The notes beneath the pieces were generated by a model. That model saw only the letters and a program-made list of their open reading frames with translations. It searched no databases and was not told the origin of the DNA. A program made the translations under genes and the position numbers. A DNA stretch of 64,000 bases from Gymnothorax reevesii (Eukaryota > Chordata > Actinopteri > Anguilliformes > Muraenidae): contig CM056580.1 in the NCBI GenBank assembly GCA_029721435.1, positions 73,743,367-73,807,366 of the forward strand, written 5' to 3'. This document shows positions 1-10,109 of the stretch, one piece after another; positions within the stretch are counted from its first letter, which is position 1, and each line of letters begins with the position of its first letter.

Positions 1-165
1 GATAGATTAAATGCTGTAATCAAAGCAAAGGGTGGCCACACTGGATATTGACTTTCTCTCTCAAAAATACATTTTTTTTGTTTTTATTATATATTGTTAT
101 CTGTTAACTTATTTTCATCTATCTGATTCACTATAATGTGAAATAAATACTTGTACAGTACTTGG
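1..165 (+). mobile_element. Tc1-like transposon tail (3' fragment)
   Basis: The first bases carry the AAAGGGTGGCCACACTGGATATTGA-like tail that closes the transposase gene of a common fish Tc1 family (there GCAAAGGGTGGTCAC followed by AAATATTGA). A closely related AGCAAAGGGTGGCTACTTTG phrase recurs at about 12150 inside another Tc1-derived element. Only the end of the element lies in the window; no terminal repeat can be assigned with certainty. Family assignment rests on recognition of the tail, not on an alignment. Confidence 0.4.
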
Positions 166-1267
166 TTTCTGATTTCTCTTCATTTTGTTAAGTGTATAAT
201 CATCTCTGCATTCTACTGTATGTCTGGCCTAATTTCTGAAACATTCCTGCATCACTTTTGAAGATCATTGTAGGATACTTGGGAAGGAGCCAGATATGCT
301 CAGAAGCCCAGGAAACAGAGCACTTTTGTGCCAGGATTATTGCCAATGAATTGTACATTTTTAAGTATTTGGTTTGCCGGCACATTACAGTTATTCGGAA
401 TGAATGTGCCGTGTCTGATTCAGACCTAGCCAGTAAAATGATCAAAATTCAAAGAACATTTTTAAATACCCAAAAAAGTGAAAGTGTGACAATTTTATTG
501 TTATTTATTTATTTAAAAACCACTCGCTAAAACTCTTGTGTATTTGCTCAAGAATGGTGAAATGCGTTAATTGTAAGTTAACATGTTGATCTTATCTCAG
601 CCAATGACTTATAAGGGGTGTGTTTTTCCAGAACAGCACCACATAGCTGAAGGAAACAGATCTTTTATGGATCCTCAGTACTTGACTGCAGTGGAATTGC
701 CAGGTCCTGCAGACCTTCTGGGAGTGAGATGCGACAGGCAGCAAAAATTATTGTTATGCGCACATTCCCTCACCAAGGACTGTAAATTATGATACGTAAC
801 ACCGCAAGAAGAAAGTAATTCGCAGTGCAGAAGGTCATGATGCATATTGATTTACAAAGCCGCTGACACTTTATGGGCCTCACCCATATTTTCCCACCAA
901 AAAGTTAAGAGCGAGGATCAGCTTTCGTGATGGGAACGTTCCCCACACACCAAGGGCAATATTACTGGGAATGCAAGCGGTAAAACCTCTGGGTAGTCCT
1001 AAATTTTAGGGCAGCCTTTTTCCAATTATTTTCATAATTGAAGAAATTTCTCAACACAATGATTGGACATAATACACAACTTTATATGTTGATTGACCTT
1101 CACTGAAGGACTTTGTCCAATAGGAAATGCTTTGTTTTTTTTTCCATTTTAATGGAAAACATTACCTGTGAATTCACTGCTGAGGAAAGATGAGCGAAAG
1201 GAATTTTAGTCTTCACACGTCTGCCACAACACCAAGCTCCTCTTGTTATGATACTGCTAAATATATA
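166..1267. other. No gene or clear repeat recognised
   Basis: AT-rich sequence with short open frames only. No splice-bordered exon, RNA gene or transposon end was recognised. Confidence 0.5.
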
Positions 1268-2093
1268 CTCGAAGGCAATGAAAACGCAACACCTTTGGTT
1301 GATTTTTGCTCAGGACCTGAGTAGTCCAATTTGAGTTCTTAAGTGACCATTGGGGTCACAATGTGTACCTCGTTACACATGAATGATCATCATGTAACTC
1401 AACAGTGTAAGTTGGACTCTTGTCAATCCATATTGAGTACGACATATAGGATTAGGAGTTGTGTGCATGCAATGCTTGAAATGAAGGAGGGGTTGTCTTC
1501 CCTATATAAAGGCATGATAAAAACATTTTTAAGTGTCATAATGCCACGTCTGTTGACTGAACAATGGAACAGGGCCCTGGGTATGCTAGAGGCGGGATTA
1601 ATTCGCCGGCAAGTGGCTCACCGTTTTGGGTGTAGTACGTCCAGCATCAGTACGTTTTGAGTGTAGTACGTCCAACTGGGACAAGCTCTTTCATCAAGAG
1701 TACCTTGACCTCAAACCAGGCAGCAACTCCAGAATGCACTACAGGCAGAGTGGTGACAATTTCCCCAGGACAACATAAGACGCTTAGTCAGGTCCAGTAG
1801 GAGACATTGTACTGCCTGTGTGGATATTCGTCGGGGTCACACCCGATACTGACTGTTCTTTTGAGTTCAGTTTTAAGCGTGTGTTCCGTTCAGTCTTGTT
1901 GTGATTTTTCATTTTCAACTTGTGCTCGTTATATTTAATGAATCGTTCATTATTGTCCAAATCGGCCCATTAACACATTTAATTCATCAAAGTCAACCCA
2001 CCCAACATGTTTGAATAGTTAAAATAAGAAAATAAATTTGAGTCACAAAATTATTTGAATCCAAACTGCTGTTGCGTTTTCATTGCCTTTGAG
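1268..2093 (+). mobile_element. Internally deleted Tc1/mariner element, TA-flanked
   Basis: Inverted ends CTCGAAGGCAATGAAAACGC (from 1268) and its near complement GCGTTTTCATTGCCTTTGAG (to 2093) are each flanked by TA (1266-1267 and 2094-2095), the Tc1/mariner target duplication. At 826 bp it is about half the length of an autonomous element. It keeps only the start of a transposase reading frame and then loses the catalytic part, so it cannot move unaided. Confidence 0.75.
1541..1660 (+). pseudogene. Tc1-like transposase N-terminus (truncated)
   Basis: An ATG at 1541 opens 39 codons. The product begins MPRLLTEQWNRALGMLEAG and continues through RRQVAHRFGCSTSSIS. This is the first helix-turn-helix of a Tc1-type transposase, the part that binds the terminal repeats. 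The frame stops at 1658-1660, and what follows repeats a TGTAGTACGTCCA phrase (1631 and 1662), suggesting a small rearrangement. The DDE catalytic domain is absent. It lies wholly inside the TA-flanked element at 1268-2093. The HTH resemblance is direct; lack of function is inferred from the missing domain. Confidence 0.6.
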
Positions 2094-2619
2094 TATAGTT
2101 TTTATGTTGGGTGTGCTGCGTCTGTCAATGAGAAGTGATCAAAAAATGAGCATTTCACTGGAATAGATGTGTGTAGCTATGATTGATTGGAATAAGAGCA
2201 GTATCGCACATATACTGGATGGCATATCTTTTTTTAGAATGAGCACTGTGAAGGAATGATTTCCATCTATTGCTTCAACACATTTCCCCCCTCCTGGCTG
2301 AGTGAAGGCCAGAAATGATTCCTTCTGAGTGAAGCATTATGAAAGAGTCATATCTTTGGCATCAGAGGCATTAGTGAGAAAATGAGAAAATGAATTTTAC
2401 AGTGGCCTGCTGAGCCCATCAAGTCTTGAGAGCTTTGAAAGAATAGTCCTGGCCCTGAAATGAAATTCTCAAGAATTCTTCAGCTGATCTCAGGGTGACT
2501 CGCAGTCTAAGCTGAGATGCGAGGTGCAGGACGACCCACAGGAAGAAAGGATATGCCCCCACCTTATCACTCAACAGCATCTCCTCTGGTCAATAAGCAA
2601 CCCTAAGCCTAATAACCTC

Positions 2620-3000
2620 AGTGTGGCAAGCCCCGGGCAGGGAATTGAACCCTAGACTCCCAGATACATGCACTAACCACATTGCGGCAAGGTAGCCAGG
2701 GCATGTACTTATTAGGAGGCATTTCTAGTGACAGGATGTATCAAATGTCATATCTCTCCCCCTCTTTCAGGAGCAGGTCCTCACGCACCATGTTTACACA
2801 TGCCGCCATCCATTGGGATTCCCTGAATCCTGCTGATTACGTCAGAATGTGGCAGGCTGAAGGAGTGGCCGTGTGGGGAATTGAACCCCTAACTCCCGGG
2901 TAAGAGTCACACGTGCTGACCACATCGCCAAAGAGCCAGGCTCGTTGGAAAGGTAGCCAGGGCGCATACTTATTAGGAGGCATTTCTAGTGACAGGACCC
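2620..3000 (-). repeat. Two tRNA-derived SINE-like heads in tandem
   Basis: Read on the minus strand, 2945 to 2877 gives a tRNA-like head: a box A-like TGGCGATGTGGTCAGCACGT followed by a box B-like GGGGTTCAATTCCCC. A second, more diverged head lies at about 2690 to 2635 (GTGGTTAGTGCATG, then AGGGTTCAATTCCC). The 50 bases on the plus-strand side (GGTAGCCAGGGC... ACTTATTAGGAGGCATTTCTAG...) occur at about 2691 and again at about 2951, so the pair looks like a tandem duplication of about 260 bp. These could be SINE heads or old tRNA pseudogenes; box B is the strongest evidence. Confidence 0.45.
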
Positions 3001-3238
3001 ATCAACTGTCACATCTGTATGCACCTTTCATGCAGTTCTGTGGGACGTCAATGGTGAAATCTGAGCTTGTGGAGTTCAGAGGATGTGCTTCCCTCATTTA
3101 ATCAATCAAACAAATTTAATTTAAACGGAGAACGTTACAGTGTAAAAGTAGACCCTAACCTAACACCCTGATGAAGCAAATCTGAGACAGTAGCAGCAGG
3201 GCCAATGTAAACACCCAGGCCTTTCTCAGCATCATATA

Positions 3239-4181
3239 CAGGCCTACCAAAGAAAACGTTGCCTCAGCACACAAAAACTTTGAAATGCCTACATTAATCG
3301 CGGAAATAGCAACAGAAAAATAATACCCCGCTACCGAAACTGCAAAAACCGCAACATAAACTGTTGACTCGTAGCATAAGACTATGAAACTGCAACATCT
3401 TCTTTCACATCCGTCTTTGCCATTTACTGCGCTTGCGCGTACCAGCCCAGGCTGCTTTCAGAGATAGCGGAATCAGGCGTGTCTCCTTCGGTTGGTAAGT
3501 GAAACTTCCAAATATGACGTTATTATTTATGCAGATGTTTAACAATGAATTGTAAGACGTAGCTGTTACATCCACATTCTCGTAAATTCGCTTATTTTAG
3601 CATGTCACCCTGCCGAAAATGAACGATGCACTGTCGATTTCGCTATAGTCTTAGAGTTGCCAACTTGACGACTTTCTCAAGACGTATACATACGTCTTGA
3701 GTGGACAAACAATCCCGATTTGGAAAGTCGCCAGATTAAGCGAGAAAGTCGTCAAGTTGGCAACTCTAAGACTTTAGCGAAATCGACAGTGCATCGTTCA
3801 TTTTCGGCAGGGTGACATGCTAAAATAAGCGAATTTACGAGAATGTGGATGTAACAGCTACGTCTTACAATTCATTGTTAAACATCTGCATTAACAATAA
3901 CGTCATATTTGGAAGCTTTACTTACCAACCGAAGGAGACACGTCTGATTCCGCTATCTCTGAAAGCAGCCTGGACCGGTACGCGCAAGCGCAGTAAAAGG
4001 CAAAGACGGATGTGAAAGAAGATGTTGCAGTTTCATAGTCTTATGCTACGAGTCAACAGTTTATGTTGCGGTTTTTGCAGTTTCGGTAGCGGGGTATTAT
4101 TTTTCTGTTGCTATTTCCGCGATTAATGTAGGCATTTCAAAGTTTTTGTGTGCTGAGGCTACGTTTTCTTTGGTAGGCCTG
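3239..4181. mobile_element. 943-bp foldback element: two 440-bp inverted arms
   Basis: Left arm 3239-3678 and right arm 3742-4181 are reverse complements with about 10 mismatches that I can count (about 98% identity). A 63-bp spacer separates them and holds its own small palindrome (TCAAGACGTAT, then ATACGTCTTGA, 3677-3700). The outer ends are CAGGCCTACC / GGTAGGCCTG, and both flanks read ATATA (3234-3238 and 4182-4186), a possible 5-bp target duplication. The arms contain many CpGs, an NRF1-like GCGCTTGCGCGTA, and a splice-donor-like GGTTGGTAAGTGA. No transposase frame is present. It may be a non-autonomous foldback transposon or a young inverted duplication of a promoter-like segment. Arm identity is certain; the superfamily is not assigned. 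Confidence 0.8.
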
Positions 4182-4338
4182 ATATACAACTTGTTGAAAT
4201 GAGAAACTTGCTGGGGGACAGTCCTTAATTGTAATGTCCATTGTCCATTGTCTATTGTTTTTTGACAAAATGCAGATGTCACGAACCACGCGTCTGTGGT
4301 TCTTCCCCTGCTGCAACCATCGTTTGGACTGTTCCTGG

Positions 4339-5139
4339 CAGCGGCGTAGGTAATGCCGGTGCAGCCGGTGCGCTGGACCGGGGCTCCGATGACCTCTGAA
4401 GGCCCACGGTGACTAACTATACCATGCTTCCTCTTATCATAAAACATAAAGCAATTACATATACAAGTTTCTTCATTTCAAGTCTCCTATTCAACGCAGT
4501 ATAATCTTCTTGAAACACTGGACTTGATTAGTATATATATTGCTCCACTGTTTCATACAACACAGTCATGGTAACAAACCCCCCCCCCCCTCCCACACAC
4601 ACATTGGCCATTTTTCCTCTTTTCTTTGATATATGTCTTTTGTATTTCAGTAATGATACTTTTTCAGTTATAATCACAATTACTAATCATATATTTGATT
4701 GTTTTATTCACAACATTTTCAAATGAACATGGCCTGCTGGGAAATGTGTTTGTCCAATTAGTTGACATTCACTTATTCCTTTCTGATCGTAGCTTCGTAG
4801 GCTACGCGCTTGCTCGTGAATTGTTCTTTTTTGAGAGATCAGCTAACCCATTAGCCGAGTATTGGAGGTGAAAAGTCTTGAGCACCATGTTGAGCAGCAC
4901 AAAAGCGGTACTCAAAAAAGAAAAGAAAAAAGAGCTCGATGTACGGAACTCCAAATTGGCGAAATTGAATGCATTTTTTAAATAGTCATCTTGTCCAGAT
5001 GCAGTTCCTGCTAGCGTTGTGAATGATAGCGGCGACACGCAGCAGTCAGACTTGGAGGCTAATGCTACCACCTCATTGCCCTCTTGCTCAACGACTTTGC
5101 AGAGCAGAAGGCACCCAGCGCCTCCACGCTACGCCACTG
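4339..5139 (+). mobile_element. hAT transposon, internally deleted, perfect 8-bp TSD
   Basis: The element is bounded by GTTCCTGG on both sides (4331-4338 and 5140-5147), an exact 8-bp target duplication as made by hAT transposases. The ends are CAGCGGCGTAGG (left) and, read on the minus strand, CAGTGGCGTAGC (right), matching hAT-type CAGTGGCGTAG termini. At 801 bp it is far shorter than an autonomous hAT. It retains the beginning of a transposase gene at 4887. It sits between the foldback element and the intact Tc1 element. Confidence 0.8.
4887..5130 (+). pseudogene. hAT transposase N-terminus (TTF/ZMYM1-like), broken
   Basis: From the ATG at 4887, 32 codons run to a TAG at 4983-4985. The product is basic (KKEKKKELDVRNSKLAK) and ends LNAFFK. 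A lysine-rich opening with LAKL...FF is typical of the N-terminus of hAT transposases of the TTF zinc-finger/ZMYM1-like group. The same frame stays open beyond the stop up to the right end of the element, with acidic and serine-rich residues as in those proteins. The zinc finger, RNase H-like core and dimerisation domain are all missing. Family call is inferred from the short motif plus the hAT-type element ends. Confidence 0.5.
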
Positions 5140-5211
5140 GTTCCTGGTAATTAATTGATTGACTCCTTAGTTCCTTAATGCAATCCGCTGTAGCACTGAT
5201 TGTCCTATGTA

Positions 5212-6793
5212 CACTCCTGATCAAAATCTTAAGACCAGTTAAAAAATCGCAAGAATTTGCATTTTGCACTGTTGTATCTTAAGAAGGTTCTAAGTAGAGT
5301 TTCAAAATGCAAAAAGAAGAAATGGGAACAAGAGACCAAATGTTTTGAGCAGGCAATTTATTGAAAAGAACAATTTAACTGAAATAGGCTGTTCATCAGC
5401 TGATCAAAAGTTTAAGACCACATCCTTTAAAAGCCCAAATCTGTGGAAAAAATTTGGATTCCATGTCATTTTCTGTCAAGTAATCACACTGTCAAGACCT
5501 CTTGATGGGAAAAGCAAAAAAACTCACTGCCTTCGAACGTGGCAGGACTGTTGAGCTGCATAGACAACGTGGCAGGACTGTTGAGCTGCATAGACAAGGC
5601 CTCTCACAGCGTGCCATCGCTGCTGAGGTTGGACGCAGTAAGACAGTCATTTTGCATTTCTTAAAAGATCCTGAGGTTTATGGAACAAAAAAATCAAGTG
5701 GTAGACCCAAAAAAATCTCACCGGCTCTGAGCCGGAGGATCCGAATGGCTGTCCGTCAAGACACGGGACGATCCTCATCCCAAATTAAGGCCATTACTGG
5801 TGCTGACTGCAACCCAATAACCATCAGACAGCATCTGCAAAGGAACGGCTTCAAAAACAAAAAACGTCTTCAAAGGCCACGTCTCCTTCAACGCCACAAA
5901 ATTGCCCGTTTGGCCTTTGCAAGGGAGCACCAAACATGGGACGTTCAAAGTTGGAAGAAAGTTTTATTCTCTGATGAGAAAAAATTTAACCTTGATGGTC
6001 CTGATGGCTTCCAACGCTACTGGCATGACAAGGAGATGCCACCTGAGATTTTTTCAACACGGCACAGCGGAGGGGGCGCCATCATGATCTGGGGTGCTTT
6101 TTCCTTCAATGGAACAATGGAGCTCCAGGTTGTGCAGGGGCGTCAAACAGCAGCTGGCTACGTGGAGATGTTGCAGCGGGCATCCCTCATGACTGATGGC
6201 CCTCGTCTGTGTGGTGATGACTGGGTCTTTCAGCAGGACAATGCTGAAATTCACAATGCCCGTCTGACAAAGGATTTTTTTCAGGAGAATAACATCACTC
6301 TTTTGGATCATCCTGCATGTTCCCCTGATCTAAATCCAATTGAGAACATTTGGGGATGGATGGCAAGGGAAGTTTACAAAAATGGACATCAGTTCCAGAC
6401 AGTGGATGCCCTTCGTGAAGCCATCTTCACCACTTGGAGCAACATTCCTACAAGCCTTTTGGAAACACTCGCATTAAGCATGCCAACACGAATTTTTGAA
6501 GTGATCAACAATAAAGGTGGAGCTACTCATTACTGAGTCTGTTTTTGAGACTTTAATTTCTGTTTTAGGGGTTTTTTTGAGCTATGGTCTTAAACTTTTG
6601 ATCAGCTGATGAACAGCCTATTTTAGTTAAATTGTTCTTTTCAATAAATTGCCTGCTCAAAACATTTAGTCTCTTGCTCACATTTCTTCTTTTTGCATTT
6701 TGAAACTCTACTTAGAACCTTCTTATGATACAACAGTGCAAAACGTAAATTCTTGCAATTTTTTAACTGGTCTTAAGATTTTGATCAGGAGTG
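5212..6793 (+). mobile_element. Full-length Tc1/mariner element with 209-bp IR/DR ends
   Basis: The element is flanked by TA (5210-5211 and 6794-6795), starts CACTCCTGATCAAAATC and ends with the complement. Inverted repeats of 209 bp (5212-5420 and 6585-6793) each carry the same 20-bp motif at their outer and inner edges: at 5218 TGATCAAAATCTTAAGACCA and at 5401 TGATCAAAAGTTTAAGACCA. This is the paired direct-repeat (IR/DR) layout of fish Tc1 transposons, which serves as the transposase binding sites. A complete transposase frame lies between. Of all mobile elements here this one is the best preserved and probably the youngest. Confidence 0.9.
5505..6536 (+). CDS. Tc1/mariner transposase (DD34E), uninterrupted
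   Basis: This 343-aa cut-and-paste transposase excises and inserts the surrounding element at TA sites in the nucleus. The ATG at 5505 is chosen; the triplet before it, TTG, is not a start. The product begins [14 protein letters not shown]. The N-terminal third holds paired helix-turn-helix DNA-binding domains joined by a GRPKK linker (about residues 66-70). The catalytic triad is D157 (FSDEKKF), D245 (FQQDNA) and E280 ([13 protein letters not shown]), with 34 residues between the last two, the Tc1 spacing. Length matches the family's 340 or so. Oddity: a perfect 30-bp tandem duplication (5538-5567, 5568-5597) doubles [10 protein letters not shown], residues 12-21 and 22-31, inside the first helix-turn-helix. 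The frame is intact, but DNA binding may be affected. Confidence 0.9.
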   Translation: MGKAKKLTAFERGRTVELHRQRGRTVELHRQGLSQRAIAAEVGRSKTVILHFLKDPEVYGTKKSSGRPKKISPALSRRIRMAVRQDTGRSSSQIKAITGADCNPITIRQHLQRNGFKNKKRLQRPRLLQRHKIARLAFAREHQTWDVQSWKKVLFSDEKKFNLDGPDGFQRYWHDKEMPPEIFSTRHSGGGAIMIWGAFSFNGTMELQVVQGRQTAAGYVEMLQRASLMTDGPRLCGDDWVFQQDNAEIHNARLTKDFFQENNITLLDHPACSPDLNPIENIWGWMAREVYKNGHQFQTVDALREAIFTTWSNIPTSLLETLALSMPTRIFEVINNKGGATHY

Positions 6794-6795
6794 TA

Positions 6796-7616
6796 TATAG
6801 GTTGTGGGTTTTGGCTCAGTCATGGTTGGATCATCTTTGTAGAAGAGATTATGCCAACCTCACTCTAAATTTTAGGTTTCCTCTGTTGTGTCACTTCCTT
6901 GGAGATAAATTACCAGTGAGCAATTTATTAGGTACAGCAGGTTCTCAAAACCTTCCATTTCTCCCTACCCTCCTCATTATAGATGTGCCCCAAGAGGCTG
7001 CTTGTCAATCCAGCAACTGGCTCCCCATAACAAGAGAATAATGACAACTGGAATTAAATCCCTGCTGTTCAGTAGCCTAAATGCACAGGCAACAGCAGAA
7101 GCTGAGAGACACCTGTTCATCTCTTCAAACTGACGACTTTTAATCATCATTTCCTCTGCCAAGAAAGCCATTTAAAACTTCAATAATTTAACTAATTCTG
7201 CTGCCTAATATGATAAAATTTTATCAGTCAAGCTCCCCCTGAGCGCCCAGGCTTGATACCAGTTGATTTTAAGAGCACTGATGTGTTAGTACCATGACAA
7301 AAATTGAGAAAATTGAAAGCATAACTTGAAGAGCCCCCAATTCAGATGGATTATTACTTATTAGTCCACTTCCACATTGCACCGCAACACCGCAACGTGT
7401 TTGTCTTTTTTATAGCATTTGTCTACTGGAAAGGATGAAACATGAGGGGCAACAACCATATCCCTATCAGAAAATTGCCTCCATGAAACTGTAAGGCCAA
7501 AATATTTCTTCTTTCATTTCTCCATCTTTTACTTTCAAAAGAAAAGGTGACTCTCATTCATCCCCTACTCCCCTGGCAAGGCTGGATATAAATAGTTCAG
7601 CGAGGGGGTGGGTGGG
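6796..7616. other. No gene recognised
   Basis: Mixed-composition intergenic sequence without recognisable exons or transposon ends. It continues the segment that was split by the Tc1 insertion at 5212. Confidence 0.5.
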
Positions 7617-7712
7617 CTGAGGGATGTGTGGGGAGAGCGTGTGGGGGGCTGAGGGATGTGTGGGGAAAGCGTGTGGGGGGCTGAGGGATGTGTGGGGAAA
7701 GCGTGTGGGGGG
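7617..7712. repeat. Minisatellite, 32-bp unit x 3, G-rich
   Basis: Three consecutive copies (starts 7617, 7649, 7681) of a unit opening CTGAGGGATGTGTGGGG and ending GTGTGGGGGG. The first copy differs by one base (GAGAG for GAAAG). Each unit contains several G-runs on one strand. Confidence 0.9.
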
Positions 7713-8235
7713 TGAGATGCCCGCATGCTACCAGTCATCCGCACTTCATCATCTGAGAACTATTGATTGAATGCTCTCTGAGGCCAAAGGCTCAGCTTCC
7801 GCTCCATATGCACTCTGATTTTATGACCTCGAAGGTTTGGACACAAACTCACAAGCACATGTACGCAAAAACATAGACACACACGCCGTGCGCACACACA
7901 CAGGACCTTACACACACTTATGACCAGGGCAGACATGGCTTAAATGTATTGCATTTATGTGCGGAGGCTTCGGGCTGAGAACAAGGTAGAGTCCTCAATC
8001 TCCTCTGTTCTTAACACGTCTGCAGCAGGTGTTTTCTGAGACATCTCGCCTTCACAGCCCATTTATACCATTTTGCGAGAGTGATGGTAAAACCATTCAG
8101 CCAAATAACAACCAAGGTGTCAGCTGAAAACATCCAGCAGCCTGGTCTGGGAAAAGAGACATAAAATCTCTTTGTGCCTCAATCTGTTATCTTTTATCTG
8201 CTGTTTTAACCCTTTGAGGGTTGAATTTTTGAGGA

Positions 8236-8238
<3 letters not shown>
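7713..8238. other. No gene recognised
   Basis: Contains a short CA-rich patch near 7875-7920; nothing else stands out. Confidence 0.5.

Positions 8239-8273
<35 letters not shown>
8239..8273. repeat. (TG)n microsatellite
   Basis: An uninterrupted TG dinucleotide run of about 17 units, preceded by GAATA and followed by TAATAATT. Confidence 0.95.
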
Positions 8274-8277
<4 letters not shown>

Positions 8278-9604
8278 ATTATTTTGGGTGGTATTTCACA
8301 ATTCTTCACTGTTCAAGAACTATCTTAAGAATTGTTTTTTGCAATGTTTTGTGAACAGTCTTACTCGCGGTTCTTAACTAAAATTGCTTTTTGAGTAGCA
8401 ATCATATTGAATCATATTTTATAAACAATTAAGGCCCTCTTGGGTTTGCAAACTTGCCTGTTGTACTCAGAGGTGATATTGGGTGGGAAAACCCACGTAG
8501 GGGTCAGCAAACTGCTATGAAGGGTAGCACACAATCTGGAGCACAAACGCCCAATGAAAAACCTAAGAATGAAATGGAATCTGCATGGGATGAGTCTGCG
8601 CTTTGGAGCACAACACGTTTTTTCTTTTTTTTGCCAAACATAATATAATAATTATCTCTGATTAACTTACAACTCTTTCATCCTTGGATTTTAAATCAGG
8701 AGCTTTGGTTTCCTGCTTCCTGAACCCAAAGCAAGCTCCATCATGAGAAAGTATATTATATTCTGATGTGTTATTTGTGAAAATATGTGGACATGACTCT
8801 CATCTTATGTGCCTGAATTATGAGGCCTCAGTCTACTTATTGTTACTGTTTCAAAGGTCAAAACTAAAGTTTTTGCAGCATGTCGCTCATACTTGACCCC
8901 TTTGCACAGAGGCCAAATCTGGCTATTTATGTGTTACCTAATTTAAGGCTTTATGATTCAAGATTGCAACTTCACAGACAGGAAAGGAATGACTACACTG
9001 AGTCAGGTCAGTTGAAGCATTTAGAATTCCATCGTATTTATTTTCATGATTTTTGTCGAGAAAAAGGGCTGCAAACACAAAGGGCTCTAATTTCTTGGCG
9101 CAGCGCTGGGAGGCATAGCGTGGCGCAGTCCACGCAGTGGTAATTTCGTCCGCTGCAGCCCGCGCAGTGGTAATTTCGCGTGGTGAAACACCGTACGCAG
9201 GCACTTTGGCAATTTGGTAGACGGATGTGCGCCGAGATGGGTGTGGCGGCATAGTAGGGGGAGGTGTCACATATTCGTCAAGATGCAGTGACAGTTTCGT
9301 TGCAAAACTCTCCGCTGAAGTTGCTCAGAAAGCTCACCAGCTCCAACCAGGTTTACTTTCTGTGCAGTGGTAATTTGGCTGACCGGTGCACAGTGCGCAC
9401 ACGTCACCGAAACCTGACAGGCAGGTTTCCAGAATGTCAGGCACATTTCTATGCAATAAATAATGACAGCAGCCACTATTTAATGTAACTATCTGAATCA
9501 GCACATAAATTATAGTGTATATATAGATTATCCTGATGTCAGATCAAAGAGAGAGAGATGTGTACATGTGGGTGCGTGAGTAGGCCATGTGGGTATGTAC
9601 CCTT
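8274..9604. other. No gene; short GCAGTGGTAATTT repeats near 9.1-9.4 kb
   Basis: The phrase GCAGTGGTAATTTCG occurs at about 9135 and 9165, and GCAGTGGTAATTTGG at about 9364. The sequence around it is richer in CpG than the neighbouring AT-rich DNA, which suggests an old mobile element that I cannot name. Open frames here overlap on both strands and show no known motif. Confidence 0.4.
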
Positions 9605-9606
9605 TA

Positions 9607-9728
9607 GCTGCTTTCACAACGGACGCAAAAGGAATATTTTGCACAACTGATTACATTCAAAGTCAATAATTTTGAATGTAATCTGTCCTGCGAAAAATTT
9701 GTTTCGCGTCCAGTGTGCAAGCGGGTTA
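9607..9728. mobile_element. Hairpin MITE-like palindrome
   Basis: The core GATTACATTCAAA (9649-9661) and its complement TTTGAATGTAATC (9671-9683) are separated by 9 bases. The outer arms are imperfect complements: GCTTTCACAACGGACGC... on the left against GCGTCCAGTGTGCAAGC on the right. A short foldback of this shape, with TTAA-like bases at its right border (GGGTTAATA), resembles a small non-autonomous DNA transposon. The superfamily is unassigned. Confidence 0.5.
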
Positions 9729-10109
9729 ATACTATTATTGTCACTTAGGTTTTGTCGTTTTTAGTGGGGGAAAGGAATACAGCCTGATTGCTATTATCTC
9801 GTACTGAGATAAAGGAGCAATATGCAAGAAATGTATGATGATTAATCATGAAATGGCCCTGATATATCACCAGACATTAAGGAATGATGTTAATTTCAAA
9901 TAATTATATCACTGACAACAGTAGTCCAGCGAGAATATTCTCATTACAAAAGTGAAGTTGCAGCCCACAACTAATGTTTATGTTGACGTTTTGTGTTTTT
10001 GCCCCTTGCGCTGCCCTCCACCTATCTCCCAATCACGAAGCCAGAACCATTTCGGCATCCAGGTTGCCAGTTACCACTGAGCTGGAGCTACCAGCATTTC
10101 AGAGCACAA

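Noticed and set aside
4097..4447. 116-aa minus-strand frame crossing the foldback arm and the hAT end
   Set aside because: It runs across two unrelated element borders (4181 and 4339), so it cannot be an ancient gene.
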